Notes under the pieces: generated by a model
Seen by the model: the letters and a program-made list of their open reading frames with translations, nothing else
Told to the model about the DNA's origin: nothing
The model's database searches: none
In this document: piece after piece, positions 52,119-61,528 of the stretch
Position numbering within the stretch: the stretch's first letter is position 1
Layout: each line of letters starts with the position of its first letter
NCBI RefSeq assembly: GCF_014851395.1
Contig: NW_024040485.1
Span: 14,577,587-14,641,586, forward strand
From: Micropterus salmoides
Taxonomy: Eukaryota; Chordata; Actinopteri; Centrarchiformes; Centrarchidae
Reading direction: 5' to 3'
Length of the DNA stretch: 64,000 nucleotides
Program-made: the position numbers and the translations under genes

Positions 52119-54084
52119 GTAAGACTCTGGGGAGAGGAGGGATCTGATTTCACAAACACATCCAGGAGCTGGGGATTCAAAATATGGACCCACCCCCACC
52201 CCACCCTGCGCTAGCATTTCTGCACACAAAAGAAATGTTTAAATTATCACCCTGCTCGTACAGCCACCTACATACCGGACAATTAATCAACATCTCACAC
52301 CTTTTAAATTTTTTTATTTCATCTACCCCAATCATGTAGGTGGCATTTTGAAATTCAGAAAACTGGATTAATTCTTGACAGGCAGGAATTGACATCCGTG
52401 CGGCAGAGCTCTTCACACCAGCTGCGCGTTGTTGCTCCTGTTTGAGTCATAATCAGCGTAGCTCAGAGACACTGCGAGTCACATGAGCACCCTCTTAATT
52501 CCCTATCTGGAACATTGGACTTGCTTTGTTCAAACACTCACACTGCATTGAAGTGGCTTTGCCTCAGGTAGTGAGCAATGCCCATCATCATGCCTTTTAT
52601 CGCGGTTACCCTCTCACAGAATGCTGCTTTCCTGTCAAACGACAGCACAGCAACACTTCAGCTTGACTGCTGCTTACCCCTAGAGGCGTGTGTATTTTTA
52701 AAGGGCACCGGATGAACTATTCATAAATAGTAACCAGCGCAGTTCATGTTCTAATGCACTGATCTGTCCTAACCTGGCCTCCCTGAAGCTAGCTTCTGAG
52801 CATCATCGCCCACAATCTTACACCTCTGGATTTTACCCTGATTCATTCACTTCTGTATTTACTCCCACGAGATGCAGCACTACAGAATATCTCAGGAATA
52901 GATCAAGTCCTCCTGTCTTACGCTGTCTTTCTAAATTTACAGCTGAGTCCCAGTACTCTCATATAGTAACTGTTCTGAAAGGGTCCATGCCCTTTGGTTT
53001 GACTGCAACCTGCTACAGTGTGCACCACATCTGTTGACAAGTCAGACTCTCACTTGCTAGAGCTGCACTTCAAACTTATCTCCATCGAATATCCCCTGGA
53101 GGCAGTGAGCGAGCGAAGGCTTTGAGAAGACTCTGCACTGCAAGCCCTTAAAAAGAATTATTCTAATGATTCAGATCAGAGGAAATGGGCTCCTGACCAT
53201 AATTAAGGTTGATGTGATAACCAGGGACGGTCACAAAGCTTTGGGAGACTCTAATCAGTCCTCCTTCAGTCTGCAGCAAACTAATAGCAAGGAGGATGTT
53301 TAACTGCGTCACATTAAGAAACAATGTGCTGCCAATATTGGGGAGATTAACAAAAGGCAGTAGCACCACAGACAGATAAACAAACATATTAAACACGATT
53401 GGGGAGATAGAAACAGTGGGACGTCTGCAGCACAGAGTGGCAGTCTTGGTTGAAAATTGCGAACACCAAGGATTCATCAACAGCCGGTTTTTCACAACGA
53501 AAACAACTGCATAGGAATCAAACGGTTTGATTTTCAACATCTACATCAAAAAGTGTTTTGTGAAGAAAAATATTTGATTGTTGGCTGGATGAAAAATGTA
53601 TGAAGGAACTGATGGAAACTCAGGTTACTGGGCCTTTCAGGCGATCAGTCCGTCAGAGATGTACTGTGAATGCACGGTATGTCTGTCCTCTCATTCCGCC
53701 GCCCTTGTCGTCTCAACCTCTCTGTTTCCTACTAGTGTAGGTACAAAAAACTATTCACACAGAAGAGGACAATCTAAATAAGGCTGCTTTGCTGACTTGC
53801 ATTACCTTATTTCAATGGCCATCTATTCTCCGACCCAGTGAAAGTAACAGAATAAATCTTTTACCCAGTCAGAGGTGCAGCTCTTTGAATCCTGCTTGCT
53901 TTACTACCATGTGATTGTGCTCAGTGCAATGGAGATTACATGCAGTGATTTCAGTGGCAGTTTAAAACAACGGAAGTGTGACAAAATGCTTAGCAACAAC
54001 ACCTCCCCTTTTTCCAAAACAAGAGCATCCAAAAATTGCAGTACAATAAATGCTAGTGTGGATTCTTAGAATCTCAAAGAAATT

Positions 54085-55127
54085 AGCAGCAGTGGTAGCA
54101 TTGAAGTATTTAGATCTTTTACTTAAAGCTGCACTAATCAGTATTTGTATATTAACAATGGATGAGATGACCTTGGGCAATGTGAAAAGGCTCAGTTGTA
54201 GTGACAAGCCCGCAGAGAAACACACTCTGCAGTTCCCTTTTCAGCACAGTGTTTTGGTTATTTAGCTGGCAACTTGTTTTGGTTCAGTCTAACCGCCCTC
54301 ATTGTGCTCTTTGTGTTTTCAGTGAAAAATGTCTGATTAACTGACCTTACACTACCTGCTCAGCAACTAGCTGGTGAACATAGTGAGACATTTAGCAGCT
54401 AAAGAAGCAGACATTTCCCTCTGGAGTTGGTGGGGACCAAAACAGGACTAAAGGAGAGTGAATATTGTACTTACATGCATCAGGTGGCCAGAAACACGAC
54501 CCCAAAAGAATGCTAATGTTGCTCTGGGTCCTTATGTACGTGTAAATAGGCAATTTTTTGCAAACACATGATATGATGTTAATATGTCTGCGTTGTGTTT
54601 ATAGCTTGTTGCACACCCCTCATGTGGCAAAAAAAAGGTTTATTAGTTAATGCAGGTTTAAGTAAAAGTAGTAAAGAAATGAAAGAAATGCTACATTACA
54701 AGTAAAAACCCTGCATTAAAAGTTTTTTTGTTAACAGCACAAAGTAAAAACAACTATGATGCTTACTCCTTCTTTCAAAGTGTGCATTATTATATGTATT
54801 TTATAATTGGATGATTATCACAGATGCGGCAACATGTAAGCAGCAGTGTAATATTATAACTGGTGGAAGTGAAGCAAATTTTACAATGTGTAATTGTTAT
54901 TATAATAACACATATCAATGCATTATATCTAATGAGCTAATCATACATTTTGTATGTTAAATTCTCATCTGTTAAATGACTATAGCTGTCACTTATATGT
55001 AGATGGGTAAAGTGGATTATTTTCCTATAAAATGAAATGTAGAGTAGAAGCACAAAGTAGCACTAAATGAAATCCACAAGTAAACAACAAGTATCTCAAA
55101 ATTGTACATAAGTACAGTACTTTAGCA
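54085..55127. mobile_element. Percomorph-type interspersed repeat, split by a nested element
   Basis: The left arm contains GAAGTATTTAGATCTTTTAC, and after a 535-bp insertion the repeat resumes with GTAAAAGTAGTAAAG and runs to AATTGTACATAAGTACAGTA. The words about arm order, the AGTAGAAGCACAAAGTAGCA motif and the palindromic TTACTTAAGTAA junction match a well-known fish repeat that I recognise from memory. No coding capacity is visible. Confidence 0.65.
54123..54661. mobile_element. Nested TTAA-flanked MITE
   Basis: TTAA at 54123-54126 is followed by AGCTGCACTAA; the right end, reverse-complemented, is TTAA then ACCTGCATTAA. The outer repeat reads TTTTAC before the left TTAA and GTAAAAG after the right one, so removing the insert with one TTAA restores the outer repeat's expected palindromic junction. 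This shows a TTAA target-site duplication. The interior resembles 26564-26960. Confidence 0.8.
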
Positions 55128-55898
55128 AACTTTCTTTCTGCTATTTGGAACTAGTGTCAGTCAGACTTATACTCTAAACACAGAATTAAATAGAGTACCT
55201 CGGATGGATTAGAAGTGTTTCTGCTGTCAGTCCATTCACATTTTGTTGCAGTGACCCTTCTCCCGCAGCAGCTCCCACTGCAGAGAGGCCATAAAAGTGG
55301 ATCTTATTAAGTGCAGCTGGCACCATATTGTCAGTGATGTTGCTGATGATGCTGATACTATTTGTTAACTTCATAATGGACTTTGCCCCTTTTTATTCAT
55401 ATGTAATGTTTAATAATCCATTAGTTTCAAGGGAAGGTCTTTTTTTATGAGAATGCATAGCTGGATTTAGAGTGTGGCTTGTACATATATTTACCTTTTA
55501 TTCTTCATAGTCCTTCATTCATAGTTAAATGTGCACAGTCAAGGCTTTGTGTGGTTGTGCAACATAATCCCATTTTGCAGCCACAGAAAACCTCTTGAAT
55601 TACTAATGATTTTTTGAAAGTCATGTCCAATGTTGAAATGTATGTCCAACTTGCATGACTGCTACTGACCTTCTGTAATATTTATCTCAAGCTTGCAAAT
55701 TGTTGAATGTCCTATTTTGGTGCCAATTTTTTCCCAGTTTGCCTCTGTTACTGCTGAAATTATTCTCAATCCCTCGGCCTCAAGAGAGCTTGATTGAAGT
55801 GGAGCCAATTTCACCCTATAGAGTATTTGCACAAACTCAGTCCTCTGCTGTTCTTCTTTTCCCTCTCCCTCTTTACTTACCCAGAAACATCTGCAACC

Positions 55899-55909
55899 AC
55901 ACACACACA

Positions 55910-55947
<38 letters not shown>
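55899..55947. repeat. (CA)n microsatellite
   Basis: A CA run of about 49 bp with one GT interruption at 55911-55912, in intron 3. Confidence 0.97.
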
Positions 55948-55952
<5 letters not shown>

Positions 55953-56483
55953 TAACTTTGCAATTCACACATTAGACTGTTAATTCACTGAGGGACACTA
56001 TTTCATTCTGGGATGCAAATAACCTCTCATAGAAACGACACATTCACGTCGTGTTTGTTGCATACATGCAGAGGAGCTGCTCCGTTTCACCAGAGGCCAC
56101 CATTCCAGTCCACTGCATGTCACCGCCACCTGTCGTGTGTGTTTTAATGAATGTCTTCCCTTTCAATAGCGCTATGAAGACGCTGTTAAAGGAAATGCCA
56201 TCGCTAATTCTTAACATGCCTTTCGCTGCTCTCTCGCTCAGTTATTCATTACCACATTCATTCACATTCATTTACTCTTCCTTAATGCTTTCATCCCTCT
56301 CTCTCTGTTTGCCAAGGTTTAAACTAGAATGCATATGTGACAGTCCTGGCTGGGATTTCGTCAATTCCTTTGTAGCCGTAATGATGAACTTTCCCCCTTC
56401 TGTGTTATTAATGTTGTCTTTGCCGAGTACTCTTGGTGTGGGTAGTCATGATGAAATCTCTGGTCAATCTTTTTTCTTTCTAG

Positions 56484-56593
56484 GTGCAACAACCGTACGC
56501 AGTGTGTGGTTGTCACTGGCTCTGATGTCTTTCCTGATCCATGCCCTGGCACCTACAAGTACTTAGAGGTCCAGTATGAGTGTGTTCCCTATA
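56484..56593 (+). CDS. adgrl2: Latrophilin-2 coding exon 3: second part of lectin domain
   Basis: This exon encodes the last base of Arg97, residues 98-133 and the first base of codon 134. The product runs [18 protein letters not shown], then [18 protein letters not shown]. Cysteines at 98, 104, 117 and 130 complete the eight-cysteine pattern of the SUEL domain, and N100 lies in an N-R-T glycosylation sequon. The donor is GTAAGT at 56594. The exon ends on a lone A, so joining to the microexon gives Lys and skipping it would give ATC (Ile), matching the two junction forms known for latrophilins (YKVEQKVF and YIF). The match is close enough that there is little doubt about the family. Confidence 0.97.
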
Positions 56594-56806
56594 GTAAGTA
56601 TCGCCATCCAAATCTCATACTGAACTCTTATTGTGTGCTTTTAAAGTGTGTGTAGAATAGACAGATTTGCTGTAACCACAGTCTCTCTCCAGTTGCAAAT
56701 ATGTGTTTGTCTTACAGATGATGCTTCAGCTGGAAACTGGAAGGATTTGGAACGAGACTAGCATTAATGATGATAAATTAAGTTGAAGGGTTGCGTGGTG
56801 CAGTCA

Positions 56807-58229
56807 TTTAAAGGGCCAGTTCACCAAAATTAAAAACAAACCAAAGCAAATTTCTCAGTTACCTCTAGTTTTTGATTTTATTTATCCAGGTTGGGTTTTG
56901 TTTCCATTTTGAATCTGCTTCCCGGTCGGCAAAAGACCCTACCACACTAGAGGATTTTTAAATCTTAACCGATTTAAAAAATATATGGTATATCACAGAA
57001 ATAAAGACAGAATTAACTGATTTTTTTATATTTTAATCTTAAGAACACACCCACCAAAAGGTTCTGTCAAAAGCAAGGACCACACACTTTATATTGAACG
57101 ATTTCAGAGTGCCGATTCTGGGGACTTGGGAGCTCACAGAAACTTGCGTGAACAAACATGACTTCAGATATAAACAAAGATGGAGCCCGACTGTCTTCCT
57201 CAGCTAGTTGCACAAGACAAAAAAAGAGAATAAAACTGTGGATGGACTGATAAACTCAAGGATTGAGAAGAGGGAATCAGCATGGTTTATACATTTTATA
57301 GTGTGAGCGAGTAGCAAACACGTTAGTGACGCTTCCTGGTCAGCTCTCATTGGCTGTTAAAGTTAGGTTTGTAAACCCCTCTCACTACAGGATCATTTGG
57401 GCCGATAATCGTTACCAACCAGTCGTTACCAACCCACGATTGTCGGGAGGGCCGAATCAGTCCCAAACTAGACTACATTAGACATATTGTTATTTCTGAA
57501 ATAGCTTAAATGTAACTAATAGCTTTTGTCTGGGTAATGTGCTCTCTGCAAGCCGGTGTCGGTTCTCAGCCAAAGTGGTTTGTGAAGGAAAACATCACTC
57601 TAACACAACCCTATGACCACGAGTAGACTGGATATTTTTATAGTTCAACATGACCTACTTTTATACACATCACATCAATATTTGAAGCTCATCAACTTAT
57701 TAGTTCTGTTTTTAAAATGTAGTAATCTTCATGTCTTTTCAGGTTGTAGCTACAGGTTGCAAATTGGCAGCCTCTAAAACAGTAGTGTTTTAGATCACAG
57801 TAGGTGACTGGTTACCGATTCAGTTTTAGTTATACATAACTTTAGTTACTTACAAATGTTGAAAGCTAGACCTGATTAGCTTAATACTGAATTTGGATTC
57901 ATTTCAGTTTCAACGAACCCCATCAATGTTTGTGTAAGATTTCTGCTTCAGGAACCCTGTTTCTCTAGATAATCCACATAACTCTCTGTGAAAAGTTTGG
58001 ATTGGAACAACTTCCTACATAAGAAATAGTCCCTATAAAAATGTTTTCTTTTTCACTGCTGTGAGCACCACAAACAAAATTCCATTCACCTCTGCTGTGT
58101 TTGGGTGGTGGGGGAAATCTAAGAGGCAGATATTTCCAAACCTGGGCAAATAAAACTGCATGACTAGATACGTTGGGGGTAACTGAGAACATATATATAT
58201 ATAAAATTTGGGTGACCCGATCCTTTAAA
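56807..58229. mobile_element. 1.4-kb DNA element with TTAA ends and imperfect TIRs
   Basis: The left end TTTAAAGGGCCAGTTCACCA and the right end, reverse-complemented as TTTAAAGGATCGGGTCACCC, match at most positions, and both go on into AAATT. The interior includes a segment (about 56930-57470) with a different, more GC-rich composition that may be a second insertion. There is no transposase frame. Confidence 0.7.
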
Positions 58230-58504
58230 TGGCGTTAATAACCGTGACTTTAGATTTGATGTTTTTTTGCTCAGATAATAAAGGGGAGATAACAACAAAG
58301 AAATGGGTACATTAATATGTCTTACATTATTTAATTATGTTCACTAATGTTCTGTGGAAACATAGTACAGAGGATACTGGAGTAAAACAGCATAAATGAT
58401 AAAAATCCTAAAAGTCTGAGATGATTCTACATCTTTTAACCAAATTCCTGTATCCGGTCATGGATCGGCTTTAGTGTTTCGCTGTAAAAATGGTTTAATT
58501 AAAA

Positions 58505-58549
58505 GTACTGTGGAGTTGGTTAATTAAATGTACTGTGGAGTTGGTTAAA
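58505..58549. repeat. 25-bp tandem duplication
   Basis: GTACTGTGGAGTTGGTTAA starts at 58505 and again at 58530, a period of 25 bp, two copies. Confidence 0.9.
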
Positions 58550-59502
58550 TCCGGCACTATATTAAACTGTCCAAGGTATCAGATTTGAGTTAATCTCCCT
58601 TAAAATTGTGTTTTAGAGTAGTTTACAAGAGCAGCTTTGGGCTTCATCCCCGCCTGTGAAAGTACTTAGTATTCAAATTGATGAATTATAAACATTTTCA
58701 AAAATATTCACCTCTTTTTTTTTCTTCTTTCAAACAGACCTCCCTTTCACCTCCTGTCCCGTTCCCCCTCCGACTAACCTCTTGGCTCTCATTTTTTTTT
58801 CAACTTCCAATCTTTCACATATTGTCTCCAGCCTCTCCCCCTCCACCCAGTGTATGCAGCTTCAACAGTCCACTAAAGAAACTCCATATTAGGCTGACTA
58901 TTCATCAGTCATCTCATGCGCTGTTGCTCTCTTTGGCTCATTTAAGAGTTTGGTCTGTAACATTAGCACCGTGTCATGTTTTACGTGTGTGGGCGAGCGA
59001 GTTTGGAATCGAGTTTTGATTTGTGTTTATAAAGTTTGAACAAGTTCCACCCTCAGTCAGTACATGCCAAAATAACCCTTGTGCTGTTTCTCCAAGAATG
59101 TTATCCATCTAAATATGACTAGGAGATTTTTTTTTAATCCTGCCACTTAGGAGAAGCATTTTTAGAGGGTTTTTTTTCTGCTTTTACAGTGGCCAATGCA
59201 TTACTTTGTTGGCAGTTAAAAGTAGGGATGAAAAGTTTAATGTGCTAGAAAGCATGGCACATAGCTTGTCTCCAGCCATAACTTGTCTGCTTCTATATCC
59301 TAGGATGAGAGGCCGTTTGACTAACAAACAACCTTTTTTTGCCCCCACCCCACCCAGCTCTTCTTCTCTAAGCAGCCCTGCAGTTCATCTCATGGTCATA
59401 ACCTCCAACTAACTCTTCTCTTTGTACCTGGTAGTTGACTCATGATAACCTTTCTCTCCCTTTTGCACTCTTTTTTGCTTTCTTTTCCAATGCCTGAAAT
59501 AG

Positions 59503-59517
59503 AAGTGGAGCAAAAAG
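59503..59517 (+). CDS. adgrl2: Latrophilin-2 microexon (15 nt) encoding the KVEQK linker insert
   Basis: The 15 nt between AG (59501-59502) and GTAAAT (59518) complete codon 134 and give K134, V, E, Q, K138 plus the first base of codon 139, keeping the frame. KVEQK is the known optional insert between the lectin and olfactomedin domains of latrophilins; in rat latrophilin-1 it reduces teneurin binding. At 15 nt it is far too short for ORF-based gene finding. The pyrimidine-rich tract upstream is followed by TGC at 59491-59493, about 10 nt before the exon, as in many neuronal microexons activated by SRRM4 (nSR100). The exon is read directly and its neuronal regulation is inferred. Inclusion here depends on transcript evidence. 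Confidence 0.93.
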
Positions 59518-60727
59518 GTAAATGAGTGGTCTGGTCACCCCCCCACCCCCTCCTCCTCCTCCTCTGACTCCTTGTTCTGTGGTGTTGAGTACAGCTCCCC
59601 TCACGTCTCCTCCTCCTCCCCGTTCTCCTGATTGCCTCTCCTGTTAAATGCTAAACTTGTAGGAGGATTGTTTGCACCCATGGAGTCCAAATGAATTTCT
59701 AAACAGAATTTCAAATGACACCAACGGTCATCAAATGTAGTTTATTTCTCGCAACGTGAAAGAAAACACCAACTGTTAGGTGTTGATTTGTTCCAGGGAC
59801 TCTTGCCTAGTCCTGTGTTAACCCTTGAAGAATGAGTAGTTGTGTATATATATTCTTATATATTCCTGTTTGGCAAGTCTTAGTTTGCTTGGCCCAACTT
59901 CTGCTGCACCCATAGCACGTGATGTGAAATAGCAGTGATGGCTGAGTGAGATTGGCACAGACACAAAAAAAACTTTGAAAGGAAAACAAGAATTCACTTT
60001 GTCCCTTCTTTATCCAGAACCAATTACTTCAAAACCATCTCAATGGGAACCTTGCCATGGCCTCCCTCACCCATCAGTGGTTACTCTTGTCTTTTGCCAC
60101 AGAAGTAGTGAAAATCCTTTACCACTGTTGTTTGATCTATTCCCCAACCTTCACTTTCATTTTACCTCTGCTTTGCTGCCGCCACCACCATTGACAACCT
60201 GTTGTTCACTCTTATCACAAGATGTGAAGTCTGTTCCCTTATCATTTTGATTTATGACCTCAGTCATGTGAATATGCATGTGCAGTATGTCCATAATACG
60301 CAGCTGTTCGTGTGGTATTTGACGTCAGAGACAGGCTGGTATTTATAAAGAAAAAAACCTGACCTCTACTTCTCCCATTTTCCCTGTCTTTCATTTGCAG
60401 GATTTTTACCTTTTTTGTTCACGTTTTGATTTTGTTTTGTCCCTGTTAGGATGTAGCGGCAGACCCTTGAGATGCAAGTTCTCTCAACCTCACATTTGTC
60501 ATTCTGAATCATCACTATGACACATTCATTTATTTTCCTTTTTCCCTATTCGTTAGCAATAGTTCAAAAGCACTAGTTAAAAAAATCATCCAAATCCACA
60601 GTCCCTGATCTTTTTGTCCTTTACTTGAGTTGTACAGCAGCGAGAATGATGCGTGTCAAATGTGTTATGTGTGTTGTGAAATATTTTGCCTTATTGGATT
60701 TTGTTTCACTCTCTTCTCTGTCACTAG
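59518..60727 (+). other. adgrl2: Intron 5 of adgrl2
   Basis: A 1.2-kb intron (GTAAAT to tctctgtcactag). Just after the microexon donor it has a C-rich and CCT-repeat segment (59538-59632), which could contribute to splicing control of the microexon. I see no coding sequence. Confidence 0.9.
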
Positions 60728-61528
60728 TCTTCATTTGTCCCGGGACTCTGAAGGGTGTAGGAGACGCCACCTTCCTGTTTGAGGCAGAGCAGCAAGCCGG
60801 GTCGTGGTGCAAGGACCCGCTGCAGGCCGGTGACAAAGTCTTCTTCATGCCGTGGACGCCGTACCGCACTGATACCCTCATCGAGTATGCCTCTCTGGAG
60901 GACTTCAAAAATGGTCGCCAGACGACCACCTATAAACTGCCGCACCGTGTTGATGGAACAGGCTTCGTTGCCTATGATGGTGCTATCTTCTTTAACAAGG
61001 AACGCACTCGCAACATTGTCAAGTTTGACCTGCGCACCCGCATCAAAAGTGGCGAGGCTATTGTTAATAATGCCAACTATCATGACACCTCACCTTATCG
61101 CTGGGGTGGCAAGACTGACATTGACCTGGCAGTAGACGAGAGGGGCTTATGGGTAATCTACGCCACGGAGCAGAACAATGGGCGCATTGTGGTGAGCCAG
61201 CTCAACCCGTACACTCTCCGCTTTGAGGCCACATGGGAGACAGCGTACGACAAGCGCTCTGCCTCTAACGCCTTTATGGTGTGCGGCGTGCTACATGTGG
61301 TGCGCTCGACCTACGAAGAGAACGAGAGCGAGGCCAGCAGGAGCCAAATTGATTACATCTACAATACCAAGCTGAGCCAGGGCGAGTACACTGACATTCT
61401 CTTCCCCAACCAGTACCAGTACATCACCGCAGTGGATTACAACCCCAGGGACAACCAGCTATACGTGTGGAATAACTTTTATACCCTGCGCTATGACCTG
61501 GACTTCGGGCCACCAGATCCTGCTGAAG
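60728..61528 (+). CDS. adgrl2: Latrophilin-2 coding exon 5: olfactomedin domain (partial gene, continues beyond window)
   Basis: This 801-nt exon encodes the end of codon 139, residues 140-405 and one base of codon 406. It contains nearly the whole olfactomedin beta-propeller, from VFICPG (140s) through WCKDPLQ, RTDTLIEYASLEDF, RVDGTGFVAYDG, NKERTRNIVKFDLRTR, HDTSPYRWGGKTDIDLAVDE, SASNAFMVCGVL and AVDYNPRDNQLYVWNN to FGPPDPAE. Cysteines are at 142, 166 and 324. In latrophilin structures this domain binds FLRT proteins and holds a central calcium site that uses residues in the NAF and IDLAVDE regions, both intact here. YASLEDF, IDYIYNT and FPNQYQYI favour paralogue 2. The exon is clearly more GC-rich than its introns, as is common for a conserved exon. 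The donor is GTGAGT at 61529; reading past it gives a non-homologous tail and a stop. The rest of the roughly 1400-1500-residue receptor is outside the window. Confidence 0.98.

Larger units (their letters stand above)
52119..56483 (+). other. adgrl2: Intron 3 of adgrl2
   Basis: A 4.4-kb intron between the two lectin exons (donor GTAAGA, acceptor tttttctttctag). It has no visible exon. It contains a nested repeat pair at 54085-55127 and a (CA)n run at 55899-55947. Confidence 0.9.
56594..59502 (+). other. adgrl2: Intron 4 of adgrl2
   Basis: A 2.9-kb intron running from the lectin domain to the microexon. About half of it is the TIR element at 56807-58229. A 25-bp tandem duplication lies near 58505. 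I see no other exon. Confidence 0.88.

Noticed and set aside
55662..55975. Frames over the (CA)n run in intron 3
   Set aside because: They consist of His-Thr or Cys-Val repeats produced by the dinucleotide array.
60625..60727. Upstream coding extension of the olfactomedin exon from ATG 60646 or earlier
   Set aside because: The frame is open by chance through the intron end; the acceptor CTAG at 60724-60727 and exact phase with the microexon define the true boundary.
60621..61083. Minus-strand frames opposite the olfactomedin exon
   Set aside because: They are shadows of a GC-rich coding exon with biased third positions.
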